From the NCBI GenBank assembly GCA_035519675.1, contig DATIWB010000099.1, forward strand, positions 62,001 through 126,000: DNA of 64,000 nucleotides. The letters run 5' to 3'. Positions within the stretch are counted from its first letter, which is position 1. Every line of letters starts with the position of its first letter. The notes beneath the pieces were generated by a model that was not told where the DNA came from, made no database searches, and saw nothing but the letters and a program-made list of their open reading frames with translations. Below, piece after piece: positions 24,859 to 33,584 of this stretch. Made by a program: the position numbers and the translations under genes. This stretch comes from RPRB01 sp035519675 (lineage in GTDB: Bacteria; Myxococcota; Myxococcia; Myxococcales; Myxococcaceae).

Positions 24859-27006
24859 TCACACCACCGCGAAGTGGCTGGCCAGCCGGTGGACGGCCAG
24901 ATCGCCGGACTCGTCGAGCAGCGCCACGTCCAGCCGCGGGCTCACCGCCATGGCCCGGACGCCGCGGCCGGCCGGCAGCTCGGCCAGCACCCGCCCCTGT
25001 CGCACGTCCAGCGCACGGACCACCGGGCCGGCGGCGAGCACCACCCCGTGCTCGAGGGCCGGGGGCACCACCGCATTCGCCACGCCTGCCGCACCCGCGC
25101 GCCACACCGGCTTCCCGTCGCGCCGGACCCGGACCGCCGCTCCGGTGCTGCCCACCACCACCAGCTCCACGCCGGCGTGGAGCAGGCCCACCGGGCGCTC
25201 CGGCACCGGAACGGCGCGCTGCCAGAGGATGCGTCCGCGCACGTCGACGCAGCCGAGGGTGGGGCGGTCCTCGTGGAGGCCGGCGATCCACGCCCGGGCA
25301 CCCCCGGCGGCCGGCGGGGCAGCCTGTCGCAAGGGGAGCTCGGTCAGCCACCGCACCTCGCCCAGCACCGGGTCGAGGGCCAGCAGGGCGGAGCGATCCT
25401 CCCGGCCGAGCGGGACCAGCACCACCGGTCCCCAGGCCACCGCCGGACCGGTGAAGGGCAGGGGCGCCGCCACCCGGAACCGTACCGTGCCGTCGTGAAG
25501 GTCCAGCCCGGTGAGCACACCCGACTCGGAGGCGGCGAGCACGGTGGCGCTCGACAGCGCGAGGTGGAGCCGGCGGGTTCGCGCGGGGAGGAAGGACCAG
25601 CGCTCCCGTCCGGTGAGCGCGTCCACCGCGCGCACCCCCCGCCTCTCGACGCCGAAGAGCAGCAGCTGCTCCGCGGAGATGGCCACCGGGTCCAGGGCCG
25701 CCCCGTCGTGAGGCTGGAACCAGCGGGGGTTCACGTCCTGGGGGCCGTAGCCGTACAGACGCTCCCGGGTGGCGCCGAGCGCCCGTCCGTCGGTGGCAGC
25801 CGCTCCTCCGCGTGGAGCGGGCCGGTGCAGCCGCAGCCTCCCGTCCCATCCGAGCACGTCCATCCCCCGGTCGGAGAGGAGGACGACGCCCGCCTCGGTC
25901 GCGACCAGTGTGGCGGGGCCCGGCCCGGCGAGGCCGGGGGCGAGCGCGACCGGGAGGAACCGCAGGCGCCGGAGGCTGCCGTCCCGCCGGAGCGGACGGA
26001 CCGCGCGTGCAGCGCGCAGCGGCTTCCGTCGCCGCACCGGCGTCCGCTCCCGTCGCTCGCCGGCCGGGGGGCGAAGCAGGGCGAGCGCCGCCTCGGAGCG
26101 GCTGACCAGCTCCTCGAGGTGGGGGTTCCGCCGCTGGGTTGGCACGGCCCAGCGCACCGCGCGCGCCGCCGAGGCGCCGAGGGAGAGGAGCGCCCGGGCG
26201 GTCTCCTCGGCGGTCCAGGGCAAGGTCTCCTTCCCCAGCGACCAGCCGGGGGCCGTGAGCGACACCCGCGAGGGGCCGTCCGGAAGCTGGAGGTCGACCG
26301 CCTCTGCGCCGGTGCCGAGCGCCCGCTGGACCTCCTCGCCGCAGCGCACCAGCTCGAGCAGGTGCAGGAGCGCGGGTCCCTCGAGGTGCCAGCCCTCGGG
26401 CGCGCCGGAGACCCAGATGCGTCCCGAGCCGAGCAGGGCGCCGAGGGCGGCGGCGTGTCCCCGCGGGGCGCGCTCGAGGAGGCCCGCGGCGTCGTGCAGC
26501 TGGAGCACCAGCGCCTTGCCGGAGGCCCCGAGCCGGAGACCCAGCGGGGCGGCCGGTCGCCGCGGGGCAAGGCGCGACGGCTGGCGCAGCGCCCGGAGCC
26601 GTTCCCGGACGGCGCGACGGCTCGCGGCGGGCACCGGGGAGGCCTCGAGGTCGGCGGCAAAGTGCTCGCCCATCCGGACGACGCCGTCACACCACTCGCC
26701 CCAGTCGAGCCTCACCCGGCGCACGAGCCGGGCTGGCCGGGCGAGTGACGCGATGCGCAAGGTGCAGCCTTCCTCGGTGTTCTCGAGGCAGAGCGCCAGG
26801 CCGGACTCGGGCAGCGAGATGTCGGCCATCGGCGTGCCCCGGGCGAGCGCGCCGGTGCAGCCGAGCAGCGACTCGACCAGTGGAAGCAGCGGCTCGTCCT
26901 CGGCGCCGTCGACCAGGGCGACCCCGTCCAGCTCCAGGGACACCGAATCGTGCGGGGCGGCACTGCGCTCGCGGGTCCAGCGACGGCCGATCCGGATGCG
27001 GAGCAT
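24859..27006 (-). CDS. PQQ-like beta-propeller repeat protein
   Basis: A 715-residue protein. The N-terminal half (~1-370) is of no recognised family and is rich in Arg and Leu. The C-terminal half is a run of PQQ/WD-like blades with recurring motifs, such as VRAVDALTGRERWSF, LTGLDLHDGTVRFRV, LLALDPVLGEVRWLT and VRALDVRQGRVLAEL, the pattern of PQQ-type outer-membrane or scaffold propellers. No signal peptide is evident from the chosen ATG (27006, MLRIRIGRRW), so it may be cytoplasmic; an in-frame start at 27048 adds 14 basic residues. It is convergent with the exporter operon, with no spacer between the stops. Confidence 0.75.
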   Translation of the reverse strand: MLRIRIGRRWTRERSAAPHDSVSLELDGVALVDGAEDEPLLPLVESLLGCTGALARGTPMADISLPESGLALCLENTEEGCTLRIASLARPARLVRRVRLDWGEWCDGVVRMGEHFAADLEASPVPAASRRAVRERLRALRQPSRLAPRRPAAPLGLRLGASGKALVLQLHDAAGLLERAPRGHAAALGALLGSGRIWVSGAPEGWHLEGPALLHLLELVRCGEEVQRALGTGAEAVDLQLPDGPSRVSLTAPGWSLGKETLPWTAEETARALLSLGASAARAVRWAVPTQRRNPHLEELVSRSEAALALLRPPAGERRERTPVRRRKPLRAARAVRPLRRDGSLRRLRFLPVALAPGLAGPGPATLVATEAGVVLLSDRGMDVLGWDGRLRLHRPAPRGGAAATDGRALGATRERLYGYGPQDVNPRWFQPHDGAALDPVAISAEQLLLFGVERRGVRAVDALTGRERWSFLPARTRRLHLALSSATVLAASESGVLTGLDLHDGTVRFRVAAPLPFTGPAVAWGPVVLVPLGREDRSALLALDPVLGEVRWLTELPLRQAAPPAAGGARAWIAGLHEDRPTLGCVDVRGRILWQRAVPVPERPVGLLHAGVELVVVGSTGAAVRVRRDGKPVWRAGAAGVANAVVPPALEHGVVLAAGPVVRALDVRQGRVLAELPAGRGVRAMAVSPRLDVALLDESGDLAVHRLASHFAVV

Positions 27007-27070
27007 GCGAGAGTGGCGGTGCTTTGCACGGGTGGTCGCGCCCTGCAAGCACCAGTCCCGCGGGGTCCGT

Positions 27071-27268
27071 ATGCCGAACGAGGTGAAGAGGCTGATCGCC
27101 GGGCCTGGTGTCTACATCTGCGACGAGTGCATCGCCCTCTGCAGCGACATCCTCCGCGCGCAGGTGGAACGCGCTCCGGTCGCCCGGATGGCGGTGCCGT
27201 CTGCGGAGCAGCTCTGGTCGGGCGAGGCGTCGACGGAGTCGCCCTCGGCGCCCCCCGGGGTTGATTGA
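27071..27268 (+). CDS. Orphan ClpX-type zinc-finger fragment
   Basis: A 65-residue product that opens with EVKRLIAGPGVYICDECIALC, a near-consensus match to the second half of the ClpX N-terminal C4 zinc finger (the match is two residues short at each end of what is quoted here). The ClpX AAA+ module is absent. The first CxxC pair, which should lie ~18 residues before CDEC, is not present in this frame (the aligned residues read QSRG), so it may be a decayed gene or bind metal differently. The frame stays open upstream, but the DNA there overlaps the start of the divergent propeller gene. The C-terminal 30 residues have no recognisable features. Confidence 0.5.
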   Translation: MPNEVKRLIAGPGVYICDECIALCSDILRAQVERAPVARMAVPSAEQLWSGEASTESPSAPPGVD

Positions 27269-27293
27269 CCGCGAGGGACCGTCCCGCTACCTT
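27265..27293 (+). promoter_or_regulatory. Putative sigma-70-type promoter for HARE-HTH gene
   Basis: TTGACC (27265-27270), a 17-nt spacer and TACCTT (27288-27293). It is the best -35/-10 pair I found in the window. The predicted start site would be about 5 nt before ATG 27305, giving an almost leaderless mRNA. The -35 overlaps the TGA of the zinc-finger fragment. Confidence 0.5.
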
Positions 27294-27304
27294 CCCGCGC
27301 CCAC

Positions 27305-29008
27305 ATGACATTCTACGAGGCCGCACTCCGGGTCCTGGAGGCTGCCGGCCAGCCGCTCACCTCGGTCGACATCACCGAGCGGTCGATTGCCCAGGGCCTC
27401 CTCAGCCACGTCGGGAAGACGCCGGAACAGACGATGCTCTCCCGTCTGGCGGCGATGGCCCGCCGCGCCCGCGACCGGCAGGTCACCGTCACCGCCCCCG
27501 ACACCTTCGCCCTCACCGCCTGGGGGCTGCCCGAGGACGCCGCTGCGCTGGAGGCGATGTCCGCTCCCTACGAGCATCCGGAGGAGGGGCTGCCCCCGCT
27601 TCGCCCGGTCGAGCGCCACCCGGAGCCGCGGAACGAGAACGTGCGTGGCGTCGGCCGGCAGGAGCGCCGGCGCCGGCACGAGGAGGAGGAGCGGGGGAAG
27701 AAGCGCAAGTACCCGCCCATCCCCGAGGTCGCCTTCGAGCTGCTCGGCGAGGCCGACGCGCCGCTGGCGCCCTCCGAGGTGCTGCGGCTGGCGCGGGAAC
27801 GGCAGCTCGCCTCGGACGAGCTGCAGCCTGCGACGCTGCTCGGCAGCCTCGCCGAGGAGAACCAGCGGCGCATCGACGCCGGCCGCCGTCCCAACTTCGC
27901 CCTGGACCCCACCGGCGCGGTGATGCTCGAGCGCGACGACGCGCCGGTCGCCGAGGTCCAGGCCGCCTTCGCCCGGGCGCTCGACCTGCCGTTCGCCGAC
28001 GGCCGGATCACCTTCCGCCACGCCCAGCCGTCCGCCCCCGAGCCCCTGGCGGATGACGGACTGGTCCATGCGGCCAAGAGCGCGGTCAAGGAGGCCCGCC
28101 GGGCGACGGCCCGGGCGCTCCGCGCGCACCTGGCCTCGCTCGAGCCGGGAACCCTGGAGAAGGCCTGCGTGAAGATGCTGCACGCGCTCCACTTCCGGGA
28201 GATCAAGATCGCCAAGCGCAGCAACCACGGCCCGCTCTTCACCGCGCGGCGCAAGGACGGGAGCCTGGAGCTGCGCTGGGCCATTCGCATCCACCGCGGC
28301 CACGGCGGGGTGGACCGCCGCACCATCCTGGACTGCCGCCGAGATGTCGGAGCCCAGTCGGCGCACAGCGCGCTCCTCATCGCCACCGGCGACCTCCGGA
28401 GTGACGCGCGGTCGGAGGCCCTCTCGGGAGCGCCGGTGCACGTCTGGGCAGCAGAGGGGCTCGCCGAGAAGTTCCTCGAGTCCCACAGCGGCGTCCGGGT
28501 GGTGTCGCTGGAGCTGTTCGAGCTGGACCCCTCCTTCTTCGAGGAGGCCGCCCGCGGCGCCGAGGAGTCACGCCGCCGCCGGGAGGAGCGCCACCGCGAG
28601 CGCGAGGAGCGCGACGAGCGGCCCCGGCGCCCGGAACCGGACGAGCCCGCCGCCGCGGAGGAGGCCGCTGCTGCCGAGGACGAGGCGGGCGGCGAGGACG
28701 AGGGTGACGAGGAGGCACCGGAGGAGACCGGGCCCGAGGGCGCCGCGGCCGCAGGCGCCGAGGGTGCTCCGGGGGCCGCCGGCGAACCGGGCGGTGGGGA
28801 GCGGAAGCGTCGCCGGCGCCGTCGCCGGGGTCGGCGGGGCCGCGGTCGCGAGGGCGCCCCGGGAGCGCCCGGAACGGCCGAGCCGGCGGCAGGTGCAGCG
28901 GCCCCTGGTGGGGCGCCCGGGGGGGAGGAAGGGCCCGCAGCGGCCCCGGAGCCCACCTCGGAGCCACCGCCCGCGGGCGGGCACTCCTCGGCCCCCGAGC
29001 AGGGATGA
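27305..29008 (+). CDS. Double HARE-HTH protein with degenerate Mrr-like domain
   Basis: A 567-residue predicted DNA-associated protein. Residues 1-75 match the HARE-HTH winged-helix domain (TFYEAALRVLEAAGQPL ... FALTAWG). Residues ~135-210 look like a second copy (PIPEVAFELLGEADAPL). Residues ~279-400 resemble the Mrr/restriction-endonuclease fold (LEKACVKMLHALHFREIKI ... SALLIATGDLRSDA ... VHVWAAEGLAEKFL), but the expected D-(Q/E)xK catalytic pattern is not evident: the QxK position reads IRIH. The last ~160 residues are low-complexity: acidic runs, then RKRRRRRRRGRRGRGR, then Gly/Pro/Ala. It probably binds DNA or chromatin without cutting; the function is unknown. Confidence 0.78.
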   Translation: MTFYEAALRVLEAAGQPLTSVDITERSIAQGLLSHVGKTPEQTMLSRLAAMARRARDRQVTVTAPDTFALTAWGLPEDAAALEAMSAPYEHPEEGLPPLRPVERHPEPRNENVRGVGRQERRRRHEEEERGKKRKYPPIPEVAFELLGEADAPLAPSEVLRLARERQLASDELQPATLLGSLAEENQRRIDAGRRPNFALDPTGAVMLERDDAPVAEVQAAFARALDLPFADGRITFRHAQPSAPEPLADDGLVHAAKSAVKEARRATARALRAHLASLEPGTLEKACVKMLHALHFREIKIAKRSNHGPLFTARRKDGSLELRWAIRIHRGHGGVDRRTILDCRRDVGAQSAHSALLIATGDLRSDARSEALSGAPVHVWAAEGLAEKFLESHSGVRVVSLELFELDPSFFEEAARGAEESRRRREERHREREERDERPRRPEPDEPAAAEEAAAAEDEAGGEDEGDEEAPEETGPEGAAAAGAEGAPGAAGEPGGGERKRRRRRRRGRRGRGREGAPGAPGTAEPAAGAAAPGGAPGGEEGPAAAPEPTSEPPPAGGHSSAPEQG

Positions 29009-29068
29009 CCCGGCGGCAGCAGCGGACGGCGCAGCCGTGCCGTCGCCCCGGTTGTTAGACTTCCGCGC

Positions 29069-29995
29069 GTGCTGAGGACGGCCTCCGTCGCCGCTGGGCT
29101 GGTGCTGCTTGCCGGGTGCAAGCCGCCACCGCACCCGGTCGAGCGGGTCGAGGTCGTGGCCGCCTCGCTCGCCGAGGCGCAGGTCCTCGCGCTCACCCCG
29201 TCGCAGGCCCAGACCGAGCTGTCGACCCGGCTGGTGCCGGACAGGGGCTTCAAGCTGCTCGCTGCCGGCACCCGCGGCGTCGAGGGGGCGGTGCGTCTCA
29301 CCCTCGAGGTGGACGCGGTGCAGGAGCAGATGAACGCCTCGGGCCTCCCCGCCATCGAGGAGGTGACCGCCTCCCTCGGAATCCGGCGCAGCACCGAGAA
29401 CGGGGTGGAGCGCATCGCGCTCCAGGCGGCCCGTGGCCAGCCGGTGGAGGGCGACGCGCTCGAGGGCCGGCAGGAGGCCGCCCGGCGCGCGCTGGACCAG
29501 GTGCTGGACCGGCTGGTGAAGGAGGCCCGGGTACACCTCGACGCCCGGAAGCGGGACGACGCCCGCCTGGTGAAGGACCTTCATGCCCGCGACGGGCTGG
29601 TCCGCGAGGCGGCCATCTCGGCGCTGGTCGCCCGCGGGAACCGGGGCGCCATCCCCGCGCTGGTCGAGCAGCTGCGCGGAGAGGATCCGCTGAGCGTCCG
29701 GCGGGCCATCGGCGGTCTGGTGGAGCTGCAGGCCCGCGAGGCCGTCCCCGAGCTCATCGAGATCAGCCGGGGCAAGGACCCGGGATTCCTCCGCGAGCTG
29801 GTCTACGCGCTGGGGGCGATCGGCGGAGACGAGGCCCAGGCCTACCTGTACACCATGTCCCAGGGACACGATCAGCCTGCGGTGCGGGACGCCGCGCGCC
29901 AGGCGCTCGAGGAGATGGAGCGCCACGGCCGGCGAGGCAGCCAGAGCGGCACGCCACGAAACGCCAGCCTCGCCCCCGGAGGCCCTCCCCGGTGA
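29069..29995 (+). CDS. HEAT-repeat lipoprotein
   Basis: A 308-residue lipoprotein with signal peptide MLRTASVAAGLVLLAGC (lipobox LAGC). The N-terminal ~150 residues form a mixed domain with a DUF-like beta section (LVPDRGFKLLAAGTRGVEGA), and residues ~165-290 are HEAT/PBS-lyase-type repeats (VREAAISALVARGNRGAIPALVEQL, given here in part as repeats of ~30 residues). It is probably a periplasmic scaffold. The GTG start sits 7 nt after a TAGACT box with no SD. The stop overlaps the GTG of the next lipoprotein gene, so both are cotranscribed. Confidence 0.78.
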   Translation: MLRTASVAAGLVLLAGCKPPPHPVERVEVVAASLAEAQVLALTPSQAQTELSTRLVPDRGFKLLAAGTRGVEGAVRLTLEVDAVQEQMNASGLPAIEEVTASLGIRRSTENGVERIALQAARGQPVEGDALEGRQEAARRALDQVLDRLVKEARVHLDARKRDDARLVKDLHARDGLVREAAISALVARGNRGAIPALVEQLRGEDPLSVRRAIGGLVELQAREAVPELIEISRGKDPGFLRELVYALGAIGGDEAQAYLYTMSQGHDQPAVRDAARQALEEMERHGRRGSQSGTPRNASLAPGGPPR

Positions 29996-30594
29996 CCCTC
30001 CGCCGCTGGGCGGTCCTCGCCGCCTGCCTCCTCGGCTGTGCGCACCAGCCCAGCCCGCCACCGGCGCCGGCGGCTGCAGGCGCCGCCGCCGGCCGGGTGC
30101 CGGAGTCGGCCCGGTACTTCCCCCTCGCGGTCGGAAACCACTGGACCTACGAGGCGACGTACCTGGGCGAGAAGTCCACCCGCCAGGTCGAGGTGGTCGC
30201 CTTTCGCGACGGCAGCTATGTCGACCGGGACGGCCGCGCACTGCGGGTGGACCGGGAGGGCATCCGGGACCAGGTCCGGTACCTCCTCCACGAGCCGCTC
30301 ACCGCCGGTGCAACCTGGACCAGCGTGGTGGCCCCCGGGTCGGCCGAGCACTACCGGGTGCTCTCCGTCCGGGCGCCGTGCCAGGCCCCGGCGGGACACT
30401 TCACGGACTGCGTGGAGGTGGAGAGCCGGACCCTCGCCGACCCGGCGACGCCGGCCCGCCTCCTGGTCAACCGGGTGACCTTCGCGGCCGGGGTGGGCAT
30501 CGTCCAGGTCCGGACCGCACTCGAGGAGGGAGCCCGCAGCGCGCCGACCGCCGAGCTCCGTCTCACGGCCTTCGAGGTGGCGCCGGTCCGCTGA
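29992..30594 (+). CDS. Small lipoprotein, unknown function
   Basis: A 200-residue lipoprotein with N-terminus VTLRRWAVLAACLLGC, lipobox LLGC, then a Pro/Ala-rich spacer. The mature part begins YFPLAVGNHWTYEATY, a phrase common in secreted myxobacterial proteins of beta-sandwich type, and is predicted to be mostly beta strands. It holds two later Cys (in RAPCQAPAGHFTDCVEV) that could form a disulfide. It overlaps the HEAT-repeat lipoprotein gene (GTGA) and probably works with it. birA follows after a 55-bp gap. Confidence 0.75.
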   Translation: MTLRRWAVLAACLLGCAHQPSPPPAPAAAGAAAGRVPESARYFPLAVGNHWTYEATYLGEKSTRQVEVVAFRDGSYVDRDGRALRVDREGIRDQVRYLLHEPLTAGATWTSVVAPGSAEHYRVLSVRAPCQAPAGHFTDCVEVESRTLADPATPARLLVNRVTFAAGVGIVQVRTALEEGARSAPTAELRLTAFEVAPVR

Positions 30595-30649
30595 GGGGTC
30601 GGGCGTGGTACCCAGGATGGTAGGCTTCCGGGGCCGCCCGCGGAGCCCG

Positions 30650-31660
30650 ATGGTGCCCCTCGATCGCCAGGACGCGACGCACGCCCAGCTGGTGCTGGAG
30701 ATGCTGCTCGAGTCGGGGCCGGACTTCGCCTCGGGCGAGGCGCTCTCCGGGAAGCTGGGCCTGTCGCGCACCGCGGTGTGGAAGGTGGTGAACGCGCTCC
30801 GCGATCGCGGCTACTCCATCGAGGCCGTGCCCTCGCGCGGGTACCGGCTGGTGCGCGTGCCGGATCGCCTCAGCGGGCTGGAGATCCTCCCGCTGCTGGA
30901 GACGCACGACCTCGGGCGCACGGTGCACGCCTTCGACTCGCTCCCCAGCACCAGCGAGCTGGCGTTCCGCCTGGCCACCGAGGGCGCCGACCACGGCGAG
31001 CTGGTGGTGGCCGAGACCCAGACCGCCGGGCGGGGGAGACGCGGCCGGAGCTGGGCCTCGCCCGCGGGGAAGAGCCTCTACGCCTCGCTGGTCCTCCGGC
31101 CCGAGCTCCCCCCCCAGCGCGCGCCCGAGCTGACCCTCCTCGCGGCGGTGGCGGTGGCCGAGACGCTCCGGGGCGACGGGGTGGAGGCGAGCATCAAGTG
31201 GCCCAACGACCTGCAGATCGCCGGAAAGAAGATCGCCGGCATCCTCACCGAGCTGTCGGCGGAGGCGGACCGGGTGCACTTCGTCGTGCTCGGCATCGGG
31301 GTGAACCTGAACGCCAGCCCTTCCGACTTCCCCCCCGACGTCGCCGCGGTGGCGACCAGCGTGATGCGGGTGCTGGGGCGCAAGGTCAACCGCGCTGCCT
31401 TCCTCGCCCGGCTGATGAAGGTGCTCGAGCACTGGCTCGACGTCCACGAGGAGCAGGGCTTCGGCCCGGTGCGCGCCCGGTGGCGCGCGCTCTCCTCGAC
31501 GCTCGGCCTGGAGGTCCTGGTGAAGACCGAGCGGCGGGAGCTCCGGGGAATGGCCGAGGACATCGCCCTGGACGGGGCGCTGCTCCTGCGCACCGAGGAC
31601 GGCCTCGAGCGGGTGCTCGCCGGGGACGTGGAGCAGATCCGCCCGCGGGTCCGGCCCTAG
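30650..31660 (+). CDS. birA: Bifunctional biotin ligase/biotin operon repressor
   Basis: Activates biotin to biotinyl-AMP and transfers it to the carrier protein of biotin enzymes; the N-terminal HTH lets it repress biotin genes. The 336 residues comprise a winged helix (about 10-65; SGEALSGKLGLSRTAVWKVV), the ligase catalytic loop AGRGRRGRSWASP, KWPNDLQIAGKKIAGIL, and a small C-terminal SH3-like domain. ATG 30650 is chosen because GGAG lies 4 nt upstream and the HTH follows directly; in-frame ATGs at 30605 and 30617 would add a basic extension. coaX follows after 60 bp, a common pairing. Confidence 0.93.
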   Translation: MVPLDRQDATHAQLVLEMLLESGPDFASGEALSGKLGLSRTAVWKVVNALRDRGYSIEAVPSRGYRLVRVPDRLSGLEILPLLETHDLGRTVHAFDSLPSTSELAFRLATEGADHGELVVAETQTAGRGRRGRSWASPAGKSLYASLVLRPELPPQRAPELTLLAAVAVAETLRGDGVEASIKWPNDLQIAGKKIAGILTELSAEADRVHFVVLGIGVNLNASPSDFPPDVAAVATSVMRVLGRKVNRAAFLARLMKVLEHWLDVHEEQGFGPVRARWRALSSTLGLEVLVKTERRELRGMAEDIALDGALLLRTEDGLERVLAGDVEQIRPRVRP

Positions 31661-31720
31661 AGGGCCCGCTCGATCCACGATGCTTGACTCCCACCCCGGA
31701 CCACTGCCCTCGTAGAGCCG

Positions 31721-32494
31721 ATGCTCCTCGCCATCGACGTGGGAAACACCAACACCGTGATCGGGGTGTTCGACGGCCCGAGGCTCGTCGACCACTGGCG
31801 GCTCGCGACCGAGGCGCGCCGGACCTCCGACGAGTACGGGCTGTGGATCCGCCAGGTGCTCCAGTGGGCCGGCATCGCCTCCGAGGGCATCGGGTCGGTG
31901 GCAGTCTCCAGCGTGGTGCCCCCGATGCAGTTCTCGCTGGAGCAGATGAGCCGGCGGTACTTCGGGGTGGCACCGCTGTTCGTCGGCCCGGGGGTGAAGA
32001 CCGGGATGCCCATCCTCTACGACAACCCGCGGGAGGTGGGCGCCGACCGGGTGGTGAATGCGGTGGCCGCCTACGAGAAGCACCGGGGAGGGCTCATCGT
32101 GGTGGACTTCGGGACGGCGACCACCTTCGATGCGGTGACGCCGAAGGGTGAGTACCTCGGCGGCAGCATCTGCCCCGGGGTGACCATCTCGATGGAGGCG
32201 CTGTTCCAGAATGCCGCCAAGCTGCCGCGGGTGGAGTTCGCCCGGCCGCCGGCGGTGGTGGGGAAGAACACCGTGCACTCCATGCAGTCCGGCCTGGTCT
32301 ACGGCTACGTCGGGATGGTGGACGGCATCTGCGAGCGCATGGCCCGCGAGCTGGGGTTCCCGGTGCGGGTGGTGGCCACCGGCGGGCTGGCCGGGCTCAT
32401 CGCCGGCGAGTCCCGCTGCATCCAGGAGGTGGACGAGTTCCTCACCCTGGAGGGGCTGCGCATCATCCACGAGCGCAACCACGGCCATGCTTGA
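31721..32494 (+). CDS. coaX: Type III pantothenate kinase
   Basis: First step of coenzyme A synthesis: phosphorylates pantothenate, using the ASKHA fold. The 257 residues show the phosphate-1 motif AIDVGNTNTVIGVFDG at residues 4-19, GADRVVNAVAAYEKH, the adenosine/phosphate-2 motif VVDFGTATTFDAV, and a C-terminal TGGLAGLIAGES. The length is typical for CoaX. TTGACT at 31684-31689 upstream could be a -35, but no convincing -10 follows. Its stop overlaps the next ATG by 8 bp. Confidence 0.94.
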   Translation: MLLAIDVGNTNTVIGVFDGPRLVDHWRLATEARRTSDEYGLWIRQVLQWAGIASEGIGSVAVSSVVPPMQFSLEQMSRRYFGVAPLFVGPGVKTGMPILYDNPREVGADRVVNAVAAYEKHRGGLIVVDFGTATTFDAVTPKGEYLGGSICPGVTISMEALFQNAAKLPRVEFARPPAVVGKNTVHSMQSGLVYGYVGMVDGICERMARELGFPVRVVATGGLAGLIAGESRCIQEVDEFLTLEGLRIIHERNHGHA

Positions 32495-33566
32495 GCTGTC
32501 CGCCAACGTCCGGAAGCACGTCGACCCCTCGGCGCCGGTGCCGCTGCGGATGATGGCGGCCAAGGCGCTGGTCCCGCTGCCGCCGCCGGACATGATCACC
32601 GCGCTGTTCCTCCTGGTCTCCGACGCCGACGAGAAGGTCCGGACGACCGCCGAGGAATCGGCGGGCAAGCTGCCGGATCGGATCCTCAGCTCGGCGCTCC
32701 GCGACGAGGAGGTGGCTCCGCCGGTCCTGGGCTGGTTCCTGGACCGGCTGGCGAAGCAGGACGTCTACGCCGAGATGCTGATCCTCAACCCCTCCACCCC
32801 GGACGACGCGGTTGCCCGGGCGGCCGCGATCTGCGGCATGCGGACGGCGGAGATCATCAGCCAGAACCAGCTCCGCCTCCTCCGGCACGAGGAGGTCGTC
32901 AGGCAGCTGTGCCTCAACCCGAGCTGTGGCCCGGCGCTGATCGACGGGGTGTGTGACTTCTGCGTCCGCTCCGGGCTGCTGCTCGCCGACGTCCCGCAGA
33001 TGCGGGCGGCCCGGGTGCGCATCTTCGGTCCGGAGGCGGCGGAGGCTCCGCCGGACCGGGGGCCCACCGCCGACGAGATCATCGAGGAATACATCGAGCT
33101 CGCCGACGAGAACGCGCCCCCGTTGGAGGAGGGGAAGCGGCTCACCCTCGCGCAGCGGATCATGAAGATGAGCATCGCGGAGAAGATCAAGCTGGCCACC
33201 AAGGGCAACAAGGAGGCCCGGAGCTACCTGCTGCGCGACAGCAACAAGCTGGTGTCGGTCGCGGTCATCCGCAGCCCGAAGATCACCGATGGGGAGGTGC
33301 TGGCGGTGGCGAACAACCGCGCCGCACAGGACGACGTGCTGCGGGTGGTCTACAGCAACCGCGAGTGGCTGAAGGACTACCGGGTGAAGGTGGCGCTCAC
33401 CAAGAACCCGAAGGTCCCCCTTCCGGTGGCGATGAAGTTCCTCGCCCAGCTCCGCGAAGCCGAGGTGAAGGACCTGGCGAAGAACAAGAACGTGCCCTCC
33501 GGCGTCCAGCTGCTGGCGCGGAAGATGCTCGAGAAGAAGAACGCGCCGAAGAAGGAGGAGAAGTAG
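32487..33566 (+). CDS. Helical-repeat protein with a four-cysteine cluster
   Basis: A 359-residue soluble protein, mostly helical, with HEAT-like or leucine-rich-variant repeats. Segments such as ALTKNPKVPLPVAMKFLAQL and LAKNKNVPSGVQLLARKML share the K-N-x-x-V-P pattern of such repeats. Cys142, Cys147, Cys156 and Cys159 (C-x4-C-x8-C-x2-C) form a compact cluster that could bind zinc. The C-terminus is Lys-rich (KKNAPKKEEK). No enzyme motif is visible and I do not know its function. The ATG lies inside the coaX 3' end, so the genes are translationally coupled. It converges on frzS. Confidence 0.75.
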   Translation: MLELSANVRKHVDPSAPVPLRMMAAKALVPLPPPDMITALFLLVSDADEKVRTTAEESAGKLPDRILSSALRDEEVAPPVLGWFLDRLAKQDVYAEMLILNPSTPDDAVARAAAICGMRTAEIISQNQLRLLRHEEVVRQLCLNPSCGPALIDGVCDFCVRSGLLLADVPQMRAARVRIFGPEAAEAPPDRGPTADEIIEEYIELADENAPPLEEGKRLTLAQRIMKMSIAEKIKLATKGNKEARSYLLRDSNKLVSVAVIRSPKITDGEVLAVANNRAAQDDVLRVVYSNREWLKDYRVKVALTKNPKVPLPVAMKFLAQLREAEVKDLAKNKNVPSGVQLLARKMLEKKNAPKKEEK

Positions 33567-33584
33567 CGCGCGCTCCCGGCCCCC

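Noticed and set aside
31684..31713. TTGACT upstream of coaX as promoter
   Set aside because: No acceptable -10 hexamer at 16-19 nt spacing; left only as a remark under coaX.
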